Shown here: positions 38,340 to 47,624 of the stretch, piece after piece
Position numbering within the stretch: the stretch's first letter is position 1
Layout: the number at the start of each line of letters is the position of its first letter
Origin: Pleurocapsa minor GSE-CHR-MK 17-07R
GTDB lineage: Bacteria > Chloroflexota > Anaerolineae > Aggregatilineales > Phototrophicaceae
Assembly: GCA_019359125.1 (NCBI GenBank)
Contig: JAHHHY010000010.1
Location: forward strand, 124,001 to 188,000
Direction of reading: 5' to 3'
Length of the DNA: 64,000 nucleotides
Notes under the pieces: generated by a model
Told to the model about the DNA's origin: nothing
The model's database searches: none
What the model saw: the letters and a program-made list of their open reading frames with translations, nothing else
Translations under genes and position numbers: made by a program

Positions 38340-39187
38340 TAGCGTAATCCTGACTTTACAAACGAATCGATCACCTGGCGTTGAAGCAACAGATACACGA
38401 GCAGCACGGGCAGGCTGGCGATGGTGGCGGCAGCCATCAGCGGGCCCCACAGATTCATGTCGCTGGACATAAAGGCCTGCAAGCCGATCTGTACGGTGGA
38501 GTTCTCCGGCCTGCTGGTCACCAGCAGCGGCCAGAAATAGTCATTCCACGAGGAGATAAACAGCAGCACGCCCAGCGATGCCACCGATGCGCGCAGATTC
38601 GGGAAGATGACGCGCCACAGGATGCCCCAGTTGCTGGCGCCATCGATGCGCGCGGCATCCATCAGGTCCTGCGGAAACGACTTGAATGATTGAAACAGCA
38701 GCAGGATGGCAAAGGCCGAGCCAATATTGGGCACGATCAGGCCCCACAGGGTATCGCGCCAGCCCATCTGCGTCAGCAGAATATAATTGGGGATCATGAT
38801 GGCCTGGAAGGGTACCAGCCAGGTGAGCGCCAGCAGCGCGTACAGAACGCTGCGCCCGCGGAAACTCCAGGCGGCAAACGCATAGGCCGCCAGGATGCTG
38901 GTCAGGAGTTGAAAAAATGTCTGTGACATCGCCGTGACGACGGTGTTGAGCATCATCCGCCCCAGCGGAATCGCCGTCCATGCGCGGATGTAGTGGTCCA
39001 GCGTAATTTCTGATGGAATCGGCGAGGGGGAGTAAATTTCACTCGCCGGGCGCAGAGACGTGATGATCATCCAGTAGATTGGAAAGACCGCCAGGAAACT
39101 CAGGAATATCAACAGCGCATGGCTGACATAGGGGATGCGGCGCGCTGACTTTGAAGCGGGTACAGGCGCATTCGAAATCGTCGTCAT
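38339..39187 (-). CDS. Sugar or glycerol-phosphate ABC transporter permease, MalG/UgpE-like
   Basis: A 282-residue membrane protein with about six membrane segments and the EAA loop MDAARIDGASNWG...FPNL. ATG 39187 follows GGGAA and is preferred over a longer reading that would run into the upstream gene's coding end. It is coupled to the phosphatase downstream. Confidence 0.86.
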   Translation of the reverse strand: MTTISNAPVPASKSARRIPYVSHALLIFLSFLAVFPIYWMIITSLRPASEIYSPSPIPSEITLDHYIRAWTAIPLGRMMLNTVVTAMSQTFFQLLTSILAAYAFAAWSFRGRSVLYALLALTWLVPFQAIMIPNYILLTQMGWRDTLWGLIVPNIGSAFAILLLFQSFKSFPQDLMDAARIDGASNWGILWRVIFPNLRASVASLGVLLFISSWNDYFWPLLVTSRPENSTVQIGLQAFMSSDMNLWGPLMAAATIASLPVLLVYLLLQRQVIDSFVKSGLR

Positions 39188-39213
39188 GAACAGGTTCCCA
39201 TACTCGACAATCG

Positions 39214-40188
39214 TTAGTTGTCGTAAAACGCGAGCCGGTTGCTGAGCTTGATGAACAGCAGCGCAATCACGCTGAAGCCGATGAAAAACACGGTCGCCGC
39301 GGCAGAACTCCACCCGACGGAGAACGTACGGAAGCCGTAATTCCAGAGCAGGAAATAGATATTGGTCGTCGCGTTCAGCGGACCGCCCTGCGTCAGGACA
39401 TTGATGTAGGCGAAAGTCCATTGTGATGCGAACAGCAGCGTCAGCATAATCATGAACAGAATCGTCGGGGAGAGCAGCGGCACCAGAATGAAGCGGATGA
39501 TCTGGATGCGCGACGCGCCGTCAATCTGTGCCGCCTCGATATAATCGCGGTTGATATTGGACAGCGCCGCCGAGAAGATCAGCGTGCTGAAGCCGATCAG
39601 CTTCCAGCCTGTGATAAAGATGATGACCCAGATCGCCAGGTTCGCATCCGAGAAGAAGCGCAGCGGGTTCTGAATCAGGTTCGTCAGTTCGAGCATCGTA
39701 TTGAGGATGCCGTTGGTCGGGTGGAAGATCCAGCGCCAGACGACAGCGACGACGACTGGCGCGATGATCATCGGCAGGAAAATCATCGCGCGATAGATGG
39801 TGCGCGCGCGCCTGCCAATATCATTGGTGACGATGGCGATGATCATCGGGATTAAAACGGACAGCGGCAGGATTCCCAGCATATACACGATGGTATTGGC
39901 GAACGCCCGGCCCATGTCCGGCAGCGAGAACAACTGCGCATAGTTTCGCAGCCCCACGAACGTGCGCGGCGCTGTCGGCAGCATATTCCACTCGAAAAAG
40001 CTGAGTTCAATCGTTTGCAGCAGCGGCCGGTAAATCCAGATGCCGATCGCCAGAATCGCTGGCAGCAGGTAAAGGTAGGGCTGGATGACCACCAGAAGCG
40101 GTTTGCGGGCTGCACGTCGACGCGCTTTCGGCGCCTCGACTGCGAGTGTCTTCGAATTCAGGCGCAGATCTCCCTGCATCTCAGCCAT
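39214..40188 (-). CDS. Sugar or glycerol-phosphate ABC transporter permease, MalF/UgpA-like
   Basis: A 324-residue membrane protein with a basic cytoplasmic N-terminus (KARRRAARK), about six membrane segments and the EAA loop [13 protein letters not shown]...VPLL. The start at 40188 has AGGA upstream. It stands between the binding protein and the second permease; a very stable hairpin separates it from the binding-protein gene. Confidence 0.86.
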   Translation of the reverse strand: MAEMQGDLRLNSKTLAVEAPKARRRAARKPLLVVIQPYLYLLPAILAIGIWIYRPLLQTIELSFFEWNMLPTAPRTFVGLRNYAQLFSLPDMGRAFANTIVYMLGILPLSVLIPMIIAIVTNDIGRRARTIYRAMIFLPMIIAPVVVAVVWRWIFHPTNGILNTMLELTNLIQNPLRFFSDANLAIWVIIFITGWKLIGFSTLIFSAALSNINRDYIEAAQIDGASRIQIIRFILVPLLSPTILFMIMLTLLFASQWTFAYINVLTQGGPLNATTNIYFLLWNYGFRTFSVGWSSAAATVFFIGFSVIALLFIKLSNRLAFYDN

Positions 40189-40219
40189 GTTGTGGTTGTC
40201 CTAATCCTGTATGACTAAA

Positions 40220-40245
40220 GCGGGGGCAGCCGAAGCTACCCCCGC
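40220..40245 (-). terminator. Intercistronic stem-loop with UUCG tetraloop
   Basis: GCGGGGGCAGC pairs with GCTACCCCCGC (one mismatch). On the transcribed minus strand the loop is TTCG closed by a C-G pair, the exceptionally stable UUCG form. It lies between the binding-protein gene and the permease genes and lacks a U-tract, so partial termination or 3' end protection is likely. Confidence 0.65.
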
Positions 40246-40271
40246 CAGCGAAGATTTTTATGACTGCGAAA

Positions 40272-41567
40272 TCAGGGCATCAGGGCCTGGGCACGTGCCG
40301 CGGCATCGGTCATGACCGTGGCCACATCTGCGTCGCTGGTCACGGCGACTTCGACAGCTTCCAGGAGGATGTTTTCGATCTGGCGCCAGTTCGAACCCGG
40401 GTATGAGTCCCAGGCATCCAGCCGGCTGAGCTGCTCCAGATTGATGTACACATACGGGTTGGCTTCCGCCCATTCCTGCAGGTATTCGGGCTGTTCAACG
40501 ATGGCCGGGCGCAGCGGCAGGTAACCAAGTTCCGTTGCGATGATGGTGTAGCCGCGTTCGCTGGTCACGAAGCGCAGGAATTCCCAGGCGGCGCGCTGGC
40601 GCGCAGGGTCGTTCGAGAAGATGTAAAGCGCGCTGCCGGAATTGACCGGCACCGTCGCCTTTTCGCCAAACTGCGGCATGGGCGCGGCGCGCAGATCCCA
40701 GCCATTGTCGCGGGCGGCGTTGCTCAGGCCGAAGTAGAGCGCGCTCGTCTGGAGGTACATGCCGACCTGACCCGTAAAGACCGCTTCCACCACGTCGCCA
40801 TCGGTCAGACGGCTGTGAGCGCCGCTCATCACCAGGTCCTGCCACATCCCGATCGCCTCGATCGCTTCCGGTTCGCCGAAGCGAATCGTCGAGCGGTCGT
40901 CGCTCAGCACGTCGCCGCCGTTGCTCTTGATCAGCGACTGGATGACCCAGTCAAAGCTGCTCAGGCCAGCGATGTGCACGCCTTCGTAATCGGTATTGTT
41001 GACGATCGTCAGCGCGGCTTCGCGAACTTCTTCCCAGGTGGTGGGAGGGTTTTCCGGGTCGAGGCCGGCGGCACGGAAAATATCCGCATTGTAGAAGAAG
41101 ACCGGGGTGCTGAAGGTGAATGCCAGCCCGTAGGTCTGGTCATTGAGCTGGCCGAGGCGCAGCCCGTTGGGCGAGAAGCCTTCGAAATGTGCGTTCAATT
41201 CTTCGGGCGGCGCAATGTTTTCCAGCGGTACCGCCTGGAAATTGTTGACGAAGAAATCGAGTCCGTCGAAGACCAACTGCGCCACGTCCGGCGGCGTCCC
41301 GGCAGCGATGTCCGCCTGAACCCGTGCGGTCATATCGGGCGAGGGAACCGCAACACCTTCAACGATGATGTTGGGGTGCGTCTCCATGAATTCGGCGATC
41401 AGGCGCTCGGTGCCGGGGCCAAAGGTGGCGTTGCCGAGGTTATAGCTGTAGAAACGGATGGTCACCGTCTCGCCTTCCGGGATGGACGGGAAATCCTGAG
41501 CCACGACGCTGCCAGTCAGCAGCAGCGCGAATACACTGATCACAACACCAATCAGCCTGCGCATCAT
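40272..41567 (-). CDS. Extracellular solute-binding protein, family 1 (UgpB-like)
   Basis: A 431-residue secreted protein with a signal peptide (cleavage near SVVAQ), no lipobox, and family 1 features (TIRFYSYNLG, GTPPDVAQLVFDGLDFFVNN, FTFSTPVFFYNADIFRAAGLDP). The general pattern resembles UgpB-type receptors for glycerol phosphate compounds. That fits the phosphoesterase and phosphatase in the same operon. Two adjacent ATG codons (41567, 41564) follow GAGGAG. A plain sugar ligand is the alternative. Confidence 0.82.
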   Translation of the reverse strand: MMRRLIGVVISVFALLLTGSVVAQDFPSIPEGETVTIRFYSYNLGNATFGPGTERLIAEFMETHPNIIVEGVAVPSPDMTARVQADIAAGTPPDVAQLVFDGLDFFVNNFQAVPLENIAPPEELNAHFEGFSPNGLRLGQLNDQTYGLAFTFSTPVFFYNADIFRAAGLDPENPPTTWEEVREAALTIVNNTDYEGVHIAGLSSFDWVIQSLIKSNGGDVLSDDRSTIRFGEPEAIEAIGMWQDLVMSGAHSRLTDGDVVEAVFTGQVGMYLQTSALYFGLSNAARDNGWDLRAAPMPQFGEKATVPVNSGSALYIFSNDPARQRAAWEFLRFVTSERGYTIIATELGYLPLRPAIVEQPEYLQEWAEANPYVYINLEQLSRLDAWDSYPGSNWRQIENILLEAVEVAVTSDADVATVMTDAAARAQALMP

Positions 41568-41612
41568 TGAAAGCTTCTCCTCGTGATTATGTGACTGCGA
41601 AATAGAAGAACG

Positions 41613-42488
41613 TTAGGCCTGTAATTCGTCTGGAATCGCGACTGGCTGTTCCGCAACGGGTTTCAGCGCGCTGTCAACCTCCCAGCGAAATACCTCACGG
41701 TGTTCACCGGGCAGCATCATCGGCTGCACGATCATGTGGTGATCGCGCACCATCCCCAGATTGAAACCGCTGCTGTCCATGAAGCGCATGCTTGTGGCGG
41801 TGGTGGGATCAAGATTGAAGGCGACACCGGCAAGTGCCGCGCTTGGCACGCCATGGAAGCTGCCAACGCTGCTGAAGTGGATGTGACCTGAGAGCAGGCC
41901 GATCACATCGGTATCGCGGATCGCCTCTGCAAGGTCATCCGGATTCGTCAGCAGATGATCGTCCAGCAGGCGCAGCGCATTGGGCAGGGCAGGGTGATGC
42001 AGGACGAGGATCGTGCCACGCTCCGCGGGCGTCGCCAGGACTGATTTCAGCCATGTGAGCTGTTCGGCATCGAGACGGCCTTCAACCTTTTCGCCTTCGC
42101 TGCTGATTTCGGTATCCAGCACGATCAGGCGCAGTCCGTCGATGGTCTGTTCGAAATAATAAGCAGTTTCTTCAGGTGTCTGGCCGAGGTAGCCCTCGCG
42201 GAACGGGCCGCGATGATCGTGATTGCCCAGTGCGACGAAGACAGGCGCGTTGAAGTCGGCCGTTTCTTCATCGAGCACCGCGCGCAGATGCTGATAGTCG
42301 GCGGTATCGCCCTCGTGCGCCAGGTCACCGCTGATGACGAAAAACGCAGGCTTCACGCTGAGCGTTTTCACCTGGGCGAAGACTGCACGCAGCTTGGCAG
42401 TCATATCAAGATTGAGAAGATTCTTCTGCCCCGGTGCCTTGATGTGGGTATCGGTCATGTGGATAAAGTAGAGATTATCCTGGCTCAC
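41613..42488 (-). CDS. Calcineurin-like metallophosphoesterase (GpdQ/Icc type)
   Basis: A 291-residue protein with all dinuclear metal motifs in order: HMTDTH, ISGDLAHEG, GNHDHRG, LHHPALP and LSGHIHFSS. This set is typical of class III phosphodiesterases such as GpdQ and cAMP phosphodiesterase. The start is GTG at 42488 with AAAGGA upstream. There is no signal peptide, so it acts in the cytoplasm. It heads the operon with the UgpB-like importer, so hydrolysis of an imported phosphodiester is a reasonable guess. Confidence 0.85.
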   Translation of the reverse strand: MSQDNLYFIHMTDTHIKAPGQKNLLNLDMTAKLRAVFAQVKTLSVKPAFFVISGDLAHEGDTADYQHLRAVLDEETADFNAPVFVALGNHDHRGPFREGYLGQTPEETAYYFEQTIDGLRLIVLDTEISSEGEKVEGRLDAEQLTWLKSVLATPAERGTILVLHHPALPNALRLLDDHLLTNPDDLAEAIRDTDVIGLLSGHIHFSSVGSFHGVPSAALAGVAFNLDPTTATSMRFMDSSGFNLGMVRDHHMIVQPMMLPGEHREVFRWEVDSALKPVAEQPVAIPDELQA

Positions 42489-42675
42489 TGGTTTTCCTTT
42501 CGGCTGCTAAGCGATATGGAGATTTACAGTCTTCACGAGATAACTCTAGTGAGCGCGGTTTAAGGATCAGACGAAACAGCTTTAGGGAATGACGTTAATA
42601 GGGTTAATAAGAGGTCAAATCCTGAACGACGCCCTTAATGGATGCTGTGCTCGAGGAACCATGGGGATGAAAAGG

Positions 42676-42705
42676 CATGAGGACTGGCGTCAGCCAATCC
42701 TCATG
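42676..42705. repeat. Stem-loop in intergenic region
   Basis: GCATGAGGACTGG pairs with CCAATCCTCATG(T)GC over 13 bp with one wobble and a small loop. It carries a GCATGA motif seen also in the stem-loops near 37500 and 56380. Confidence 0.5.
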
Positions 42706-42837
42706 TGCATGGATCGATTTGGAATAGAGGTTGAAATTCTGGCCTACGACTCAGATTTCGGCGCGGCCTCGTTTGGCACAGCGATCACCAATCCGCTGTG
42801 GGTGTATTCGGCCCCCTGAGTGCTTCATGGGTGCTGG

Positions 42838-42869
42838 TGCGCTGCGGGACAGGCTTGTCCCGCAGCGCA
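42838..42869 (-). terminator. Strong stem-loop downstream of the SH3-like gene
   Basis: A perfect 14-bp stem (TGCGCTGCGGGACA and its complement) with the 4-base loop GGCT. It lies about 90 bases beyond the stop of the gene ending at 42962 and probably ends that transcript; no long U-tract is seen. Confidence 0.55.
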
Positions 42870-42961
42870 GTGGCCAACGGTTGCTGTGGTCTACACCCAG
42901 TGTAGTGGCGTAACAGTGGGTTAGTCGGCCATAGTGACTGGGGAGCAGCCAATACGTGCGC

Positions 42962-44386
42962 TCAGGGCAGTTCCAGCAGTTCCGCCACTGTAGGCCTGGC
43001 CCTGTCAAACCAGTCCGCAGGCAGCAAAGTGTAAGCCAGGCCCCCGGAGGTGTCCGATACCCAGCCAGTCACACCATCGACTGTGCTGACTGGCCACCAG
43101 TTGCCGCCTTCGGCACAGGTCAGGCTGCCAGTCACCGTGAATGTGCCGCTATCGATCTGAGCGATGACTTCACTGGAGACGCCGGGTGCAGCATACAACG
43201 TCGTGGACATCCAGAATGGGTTGCTGATGACCTCCATACCTTCCTCCAGCAGCGCATAGGCACCGCCGGGGCAGGTCACCGCTAGCCGCGGATCATTCAC
43301 CCCTTCAGGCAGCAGCACCCCGAGGGTCTGCACGCCCGCCTCGGAATACATAATATCTTCTTCGATCTCAAGATAGTCCCCGCCGATGGTAATACGCACT
43401 ATACTGCCTGCCGGGCTGAGACCCAGAAACGACTGCTGAAGCGACAGCGTGCGCGTGCACACGGCATCAGTGCAGGTGAAAAATAGAACATCGGGGATCG
43501 GCATCTCGAAGCTGGCGGGGGTAAGCCCCTGTACGGCCAGGGTCGTTTCGTCTGTACTCAGACTCATCGTAACCGGGACGGCTGGCGCATCAAAGGTATA
43601 CGCGACGAATTCCCCTCCCGGGCTGAAGCCATAGCTGGCGATTGGATACAGCACGAACGCCTCTGCATCAGGCAGCACCTCGTCTGCCGTCACCGCCGGC
43701 ACCGACAGCCCGTAGCGCACTGGCGCATCCTCGCCCTGAAGCGCCGCAAACGTATAGAAATCCTGGCTTGCCATGTCGTCCTGGCCGTGGGCGGCATGCA
43801 GATAGCCGCGGCTGTAAAAGGCCAGCGGCGTATTGAATTGTGTGTTGACAGCTTCCGCAAAATGCGCCAGAGCCAGATCACCGGAGCCAAACTGCGCGTG
43901 GCCCAGGCCGGCTACATAGGGTAGCAGGCGGTGCGGGTAAGATGCGTAAGCATTGGTAGTATGCGTGCTGAGCAGACTGGCATCGGCAGCGCGGAATGCA
44001 GCGCTGATATCTATCAGCGCTGCATGGAAATTCTCTGGTTCGTACCCGTCGAAGATGTTATCAGCCGCCATCTGCGTCATGGCGGCGCTGAACAGGATAT
44101 CCGCCGCGCACTCCCCAGTTGCCGCGCAGCCAGCCAGCAGCGTGCCGTACAGCGACTGGTCGCAGGCCTGCGGCACCAGATATGCGTTTGGATCTGCTGC
44201 AATACACGCGAAATAGTCTGCGCACACTTCAGCAGCACCAGATGCCGGCAGGACTGCGCACAGCGCATCGGACACAGGGATACGCTCCTGCGCCATTCCC
44301 GTCGGCGCCAGACCCGCCACAATGGCGGACAGCACCACCATCATCATCAGCCCGCGCGCGGCCCGCGCTATAACCCCGTTGCCCAT
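42962..44386 (-). CDS. Secreted repeat protein with C-terminal SH3-like domain
   Basis: A 474-residue protein with a signal peptide (RAARGLMMMVVLSAIVAG, cleavage after GMAQ). ATG 44386 is chosen because AGGAGG precedes it. A cysteine-containing N-terminal part (about 25-130) is followed by tetratricopeptide-like helices (about 140-230: LGHAQFGSGDLALAHF, FYSRGYLHAAHGQDDMA). A beta-rich middle follows. The end (about 400-465) resembles a bacterial SH3 domain (LYAAPGVSSEVIAQID, GVTGWVSD). SH3b domains often bind cell wall. The function is unknown; it has its own intergenic borders on both sides. Confidence 0.65.
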   Translation of the reverse strand: MGNGVIARAARGLMMMVVLSAIVAGLAPTGMAQERIPVSDALCAVLPASGAAEVCADYFACIAADPNAYLVPQACDQSLYGTLLAGCAATGECAADILFSAAMTQMAADNIFDGYEPENFHAALIDISAAFRAADASLLSTHTTNAYASYPHRLLPYVAGLGHAQFGSGDLALAHFAEAVNTQFNTPLAFYSRGYLHAAHGQDDMASQDFYTFAALQGEDAPVRYGLSVPAVTADEVLPDAEAFVLYPIASYGFSPGGEFVAYTFDAPAVPVTMSLSTDETTLAVQGLTPASFEMPIPDVLFFTCTDAVCTRTLSLQQSFLGLSPAGSIVRITIGGDYLEIEEDIMYSEAGVQTLGVLLPEGVNDPRLAVTCPGGAYALLEEGMEVISNPFWMSTTLYAAPGVSSEVIAQIDSGTFTVTGSLTCAEGGNWWPVSTVDGVTGWVSDTSGGLAYTLLPADWFDRARPTVAELLELP

Positions 44387-44525
44387 CGGCTCGCCCTCCT
44401 GCATTTTCACCTGTCACGATAATCTTTATATACCGTACAAGCTTTGTCGCAGAGAAACCGTTGATGGTGACTGACAGTCTGCTTATCGCATGGTATCAGG
44501 CAGCCTGGCGTCGAAAAGCCCAAAC

Positions 44526-45530
44526 TCAGTAGATGAAGCGGCCGTCCTGCATGATCTGCACGCCATCCACCCACACGCTGGTCTGTTCCATCACCACATC
44601 GACATGCACCGGGCTGTCCCAGGTCGCGCCGGTATAGGCTGCATACGGATTGCCAAAGGCGACATGTACGCCGGGATACTTTTCATCCTGCAGCAGATTA
44701 CCGATCAGATGGCCGAGAAATTCATTGGTGCCCACGGCGAATTCGCCGATACGGCGGCCGTTCTCTACGCCATCGAGATAACTCCAGAACTCATCGACCA
44801 TCGCCTGGTCGGGGTGGGTGCAGCCTGTCAGCCAGCCATCGCGGATTTCCAGGCGTAAAGGCTCCTTCAGCAGGCCATACTTCTTGCTGAAGAAGTCACC
44901 CATGATCGAGGCTGTCAGTACGCCGTCCACCGTCACCGGCGAGGTAAACGTCTCGCCTTCGGGCAGATTGCCCCAGATGCCCTGGCGGGTGTAATCGCCG
45001 TCCCAGATCACCCAGCGCAGAACGGAGGGGTCGAAGCGCCCGGTGCAGTCGGTGCCGCTTGGATTGGTCAGGCGGATTTCGCGCGCGTTCTTCACCAGCT
45101 CGTAGACCTCCCGCGTGCGCCTGCCCACCGCCGCGTAATCGGCGCGCATGCCGGTGGCCATGATTTCTGGCGTGATGCCGATCATGTGGCCGTGGCGCAC
45201 ATTGTATTTCTCGCGCAGCGTCTCGATCAGCGGGATGCGGAAGCGAATTTCGCCTTTCTGGCCGGACGCCGCATACAGGGTCGCTGTCGGGCGGTACTCG
45301 TCGAGGAAGGCCCACAGCGCGGCGGGCACTTCCATCAGCGGGCGGGGGCCGATATCTTCCAGCATCTTCAGCACGACCTGGGCGCCCAGGTCGTGCGCCA
45401 CACGAACCAGCGCCTGGCCAATGTCGTGCGTGGCCGCGTCGCTGAACACGATCACGCGGTCTGACGGGCCGATGCCCAGGCAGACTGCCACGGCGTTGCG
45501 CGCGCCGGGCATCAGATCAACTTCGGTCAT
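44526..45530 (-). CDS. M29-type aminopeptidase / leucyl aminopeptidase-like metalloenzyme
   Basis: A 334-residue cytoplasmic protein. The C-terminal half has the metal-ligand pattern of family M29 aminopeptidases and the related NicX dioxygenase: GNLPEGETF, IGEFAVGTN, GVHVAFGNPY and SPVHVDVVMEQ. Length is a little under the 370-410 of classical M29 enzymes. The ATG at 45530 follows GGAGAG. It is the last gene of the cluster with the peptide importer, three amidohydrolases and a Rid protein, consistent with peptide or amide breakdown. Confidence 0.75.
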   Translation of the reverse strand: MTEVDLMPGARNAVAVCLGIGPSDRVIVFSDAATHDIGQALVRVAHDLGAQVVLKMLEDIGPRPLMEVPAALWAFLDEYRPTATLYAASGQKGEIRFRIPLIETLREKYNVRHGHMIGITPEIMATGMRADYAAVGRRTREVYELVKNAREIRLTNPSGTDCTGRFDPSVLRWVIWDGDYTRQGIWGNLPEGETFTSPVTVDGVLTASIMGDFFSKKYGLLKEPLRLEIRDGWLTGCTHPDQAMVDEFWSYLDGVENGRRIGEFAVGTNEFLGHLIGNLLQDEKYPGVHVAFGNPYAAYTGATWDSPVHVDVVMEQTSVWVDGVQIMQDGRFIY

Positions 45531-45548
45531 GCTCGTTTCTCTCCAGAC

Positions 45549-46316
45549 TTATACAGGTGCCAGCGCCACCGCATCCACCACAATACGCGCCTGGCCCGTC
45601 ACCTGCGGAGACACCAGCACGGAACGCGTGGGCGGCACAAGGCCCGCAAAATGTTCCTTGCTGGCCTCGTTGAACTGCGGATATGGGTCAAAGGCATACA
45701 GATAGACGGTCATCTTCACCAGATGTTCCAGACCGCCGCCAGCAGATTCCAGCTTCGCACGCAGATCATTCAGCAGCGCGTGCGAGGCTTCGCCCAGGTC
45801 GGCGCCATGCCCCGCCAGCCGGTTCCAGATGAGGAAGGGCCCGCTGCGAATTGTCTGGCCTTCGATGCCGTGCCCCAGCGGGCGCATCCATTCGGCCGCC
45901 TGTGCTGCGGAGACACTGGCGTCCGCCGTCGCCATCCAGTCCATTTCGATCAGCGCATGGGCGGCCACATCGTGGACTTCCAGATACGTGAACAGGGCAG
46001 GGCTGAAGCCGAGGAAATTCACCACTTCCCGCTGAATCAGGTCTTTCTTTCCCGCCACTTTGGGAAAGCCGGAAACTTCGAACACGCGGCTGCGATCCAG
46101 CCCGGCCGCCAGCGTCACCTGGTCCAGGTGCCCCAGTGTGAGCTGCACGGCCTCGGCCATATCGGTCGACGGCTCGCGCAGCACGCCCGGCTGGGGCATG
46201 GCCGCGCCAATTTGACCCGCCCCAAAGAAGATACCGCCCGCCACCAGCCCCTGCGACCGGAATCCGGTCGACGCAGGGGCGTTTTCTGTCTCGATGCGTC
46301 GTTTTTCGGCGAGCAT
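45549..46316 (-). CDS. Rid family protein, double-domain (RidA/YjgF-like)
   Basis: A 255-residue protein, about twice the usual 125-130, that reads as two Rid-like halves. The second half shows LGEASHALLNDLRAKLESAGGGLEHLVKMTVYL and SVLVSPQVTGQARIVVDAVAL, typical of YjgF/RidA proteins that hydrolyse enamines or imines. The first half has GIFFGAGQIGAA and LTLGHLDQV. ATG 46316 overlaps the previous TGA, so it is coupled to the amidohydrolase. It may remove reactive imines formed during catabolism of the cluster's substrate. Confidence 0.75.
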   Translation of the reverse strand: MLAEKRRIETENAPASTGFRSQGLVAGGIFFGAGQIGAAMPQPGVLREPSTDMAEAVQLTLGHLDQVTLAAGLDRSRVFEVSGFPKVAGKKDLIQREVVNFLGFSPALFTYLEVHDVAAHALIEMDWMATADASVSAAQAAEWMRPLGHGIEGQTIRSGPFLIWNRLAGHGADLGEASHALLNDLRAKLESAGGGLEHLVKMTVYLYAFDPYPQFNEASKEHFAGLVPPTRSVLVSPQVTGQARIVVDAVALAPV

Positions 46317-47566
46317 CAGTTGACCTTTTCGTAGAAGCTGGTCAGGTCGTATAGCGGCAGCACCACTTCCTTGCCCGACTGGAAGATGCGTGAGACCGTC
46401 GTCAGGTTGCGAATATCCTGGGCGGGGTCCTTATCAAGCAGGATCAGGTCGGCCAGCTTGCCCACTTCGACCGTGCCAATGTCGCGGTCCAGGCGCAGGA
46501 TTTCCGCCGCGCTCTTGGTGGCTGCCAGTACGGCTTCCATGTTCGACATGCCGATCTCGACCAGCAGCTCGCATTCTTTCGCCAGCGAGGCATGCGGATT
46601 GTCCGCGTCTGTGCCCGCGCCGATGCGCACGCCCTGGCGATAGGCATCGGCCAGGCATTTCATCGACTTCTCGCTCACTTCACCGCTCACGCGGGCGATA
46701 TGCGCGCCAAAGCCCATCTTCACGCCATATTTCTCCAGGCTCCAGGCGATGGCCTGCGTGGGCACGATCGGGGTGTTGGTCTCCAGCAGCATGTCGATGC
46801 ATTCCTGGTCCATAAAGGTGGCATGGTCGATGAAGTCCACGCCGGCCAGCACCGCATTCTTGATCGATTGTTCGCTGCCGGTGTGGCATGACGTCAGGCG
46901 CTTCGGCTTGTGTGCTTCCTCGACGATGGCGCGCATTTCTTCCACCGTGAACTGCGTCCAGCCTGGGTCTGAAATCAGGCGACCGCCGCCGCCGCCAATC
47001 GTGGACGCACCGTAGATTTTCACCACGTCGACGCCGGCCTTCAGGTGCAGGCGAGCTTCGCGGCGCGCCTCGTCCACGCCTGTCACTTCGACGCCGTGGC
47101 CGCCGCTGCCGGGGCGGAAGCCGCCGGTCTGGGCGATCAGCGGGCCGCTGGCGATCACGCGTGCGCCGGGCGTGTAGCCATCGCGGATGGCTTCCTTGAT
47201 GGCGACAGCCAGAAACTGCCCTGCGCCGGCATCGCGCACGGTGGTCACACCGCTTTGCAGCCACACCTTAGCGGCGTTCGCGCCCTTGAAAATCTTCGTG
47301 GCTATCAACTCGTCAGTGCTGGTTGAAACGTCGTAGGCCCCGCCAATCGGGCTGAGCAGCAGCAAGAAGTGATGGAAGTGCAGGTCGATCAAACCCGGCA
47401 TCAGCGTCTTGTTCGGTTCGTCGATGACCGTCGCACCGGCAGCCTCGATGGTCCCCTGTGCGCCAATCTGTGTGATGCGGCCATCTTCCACCAGAACCGA
47501 CATGTTTTCGCGCACTGGCGCGCCCGTCGCATCGAGCAGCCTGCCAACATTAAACAGAATTTTCAC
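46316..47566 (-). CDS. Amidohydrolase, prolidase/imidodipeptidase-like
   Basis: A 416-residue metal-dependent amidohydrolase with the full ligand set: HxH in GLIDLHFHH, the carboxylated Lys in VDVVKIYG, His in LTSCHT, His in FIDHATF, and Asp in GAGTDADN. The N- and C-terminal strands form the usual beta-sandwich (GKLADLILLDKDP). The start is GTG at 47566 with AAGGAG upstream. It follows the peptide permeases by 58 bases. Substrates of close relatives include Xaa-Pro dipeptides and cyclic amides, so the exact one is open. Confidence 0.87.
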   Translation of the reverse strand: MKILFNVGRLLDATGAPVRENMSVLVEDGRITQIGAQGTIEAAGATVIDEPNKTLMPGLIDLHFHHFLLLLSPIGGAYDVSTSTDELIATKIFKGANAAKVWLQSGVTTVRDAGAGQFLAVAIKEAIRDGYTPGARVIASGPLIAQTGGFRPGSGGHGVEVTGVDEARREARLHLKAGVDVVKIYGASTIGGGGGRLISDPGWTQFTVEEMRAIVEEAHKPKRLTSCHTGSEQSIKNAVLAGVDFIDHATFMDQECIDMLLETNTPIVPTQAIAWSLEKYGVKMGFGAHIARVSGEVSEKSMKCLADAYRQGVRIGAGTDADNPHASLAKECELLVEIGMSNMEAVLAATKSAAEILRLDRDIGTVEVGKLADLILLDKDPAQDIRNLTTVSRIFQSGKEVVLPLYDLTSFYEKVN

Positions 47567-47624
47567 AGTGCCTTCTCCTTAATAGAGTCGAGAATAAAAA
47601 TAGTGATTCGTACCGGCATGTGCC

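Larger units (their letters stand above)
42489..42961. other. Intergenic region of 473 bases with several hairpins and no gene
   Basis: The region separates two minus-strand genes. It holds two strong stem-loops (separate entries), a small one at 42891-42905 (CTACAC/GTGTAG) and the promoter region of the phosphoesterase operon. Short reading frames here lack ribosome sites and recognisable content, so none is called. Confidence 0.5.

Noticed and set aside
42589-42819. 76-codon plus-strand frame
   Set aside because: No ribosome site, runs through a stem-loop, and its sequence resembles no protein.
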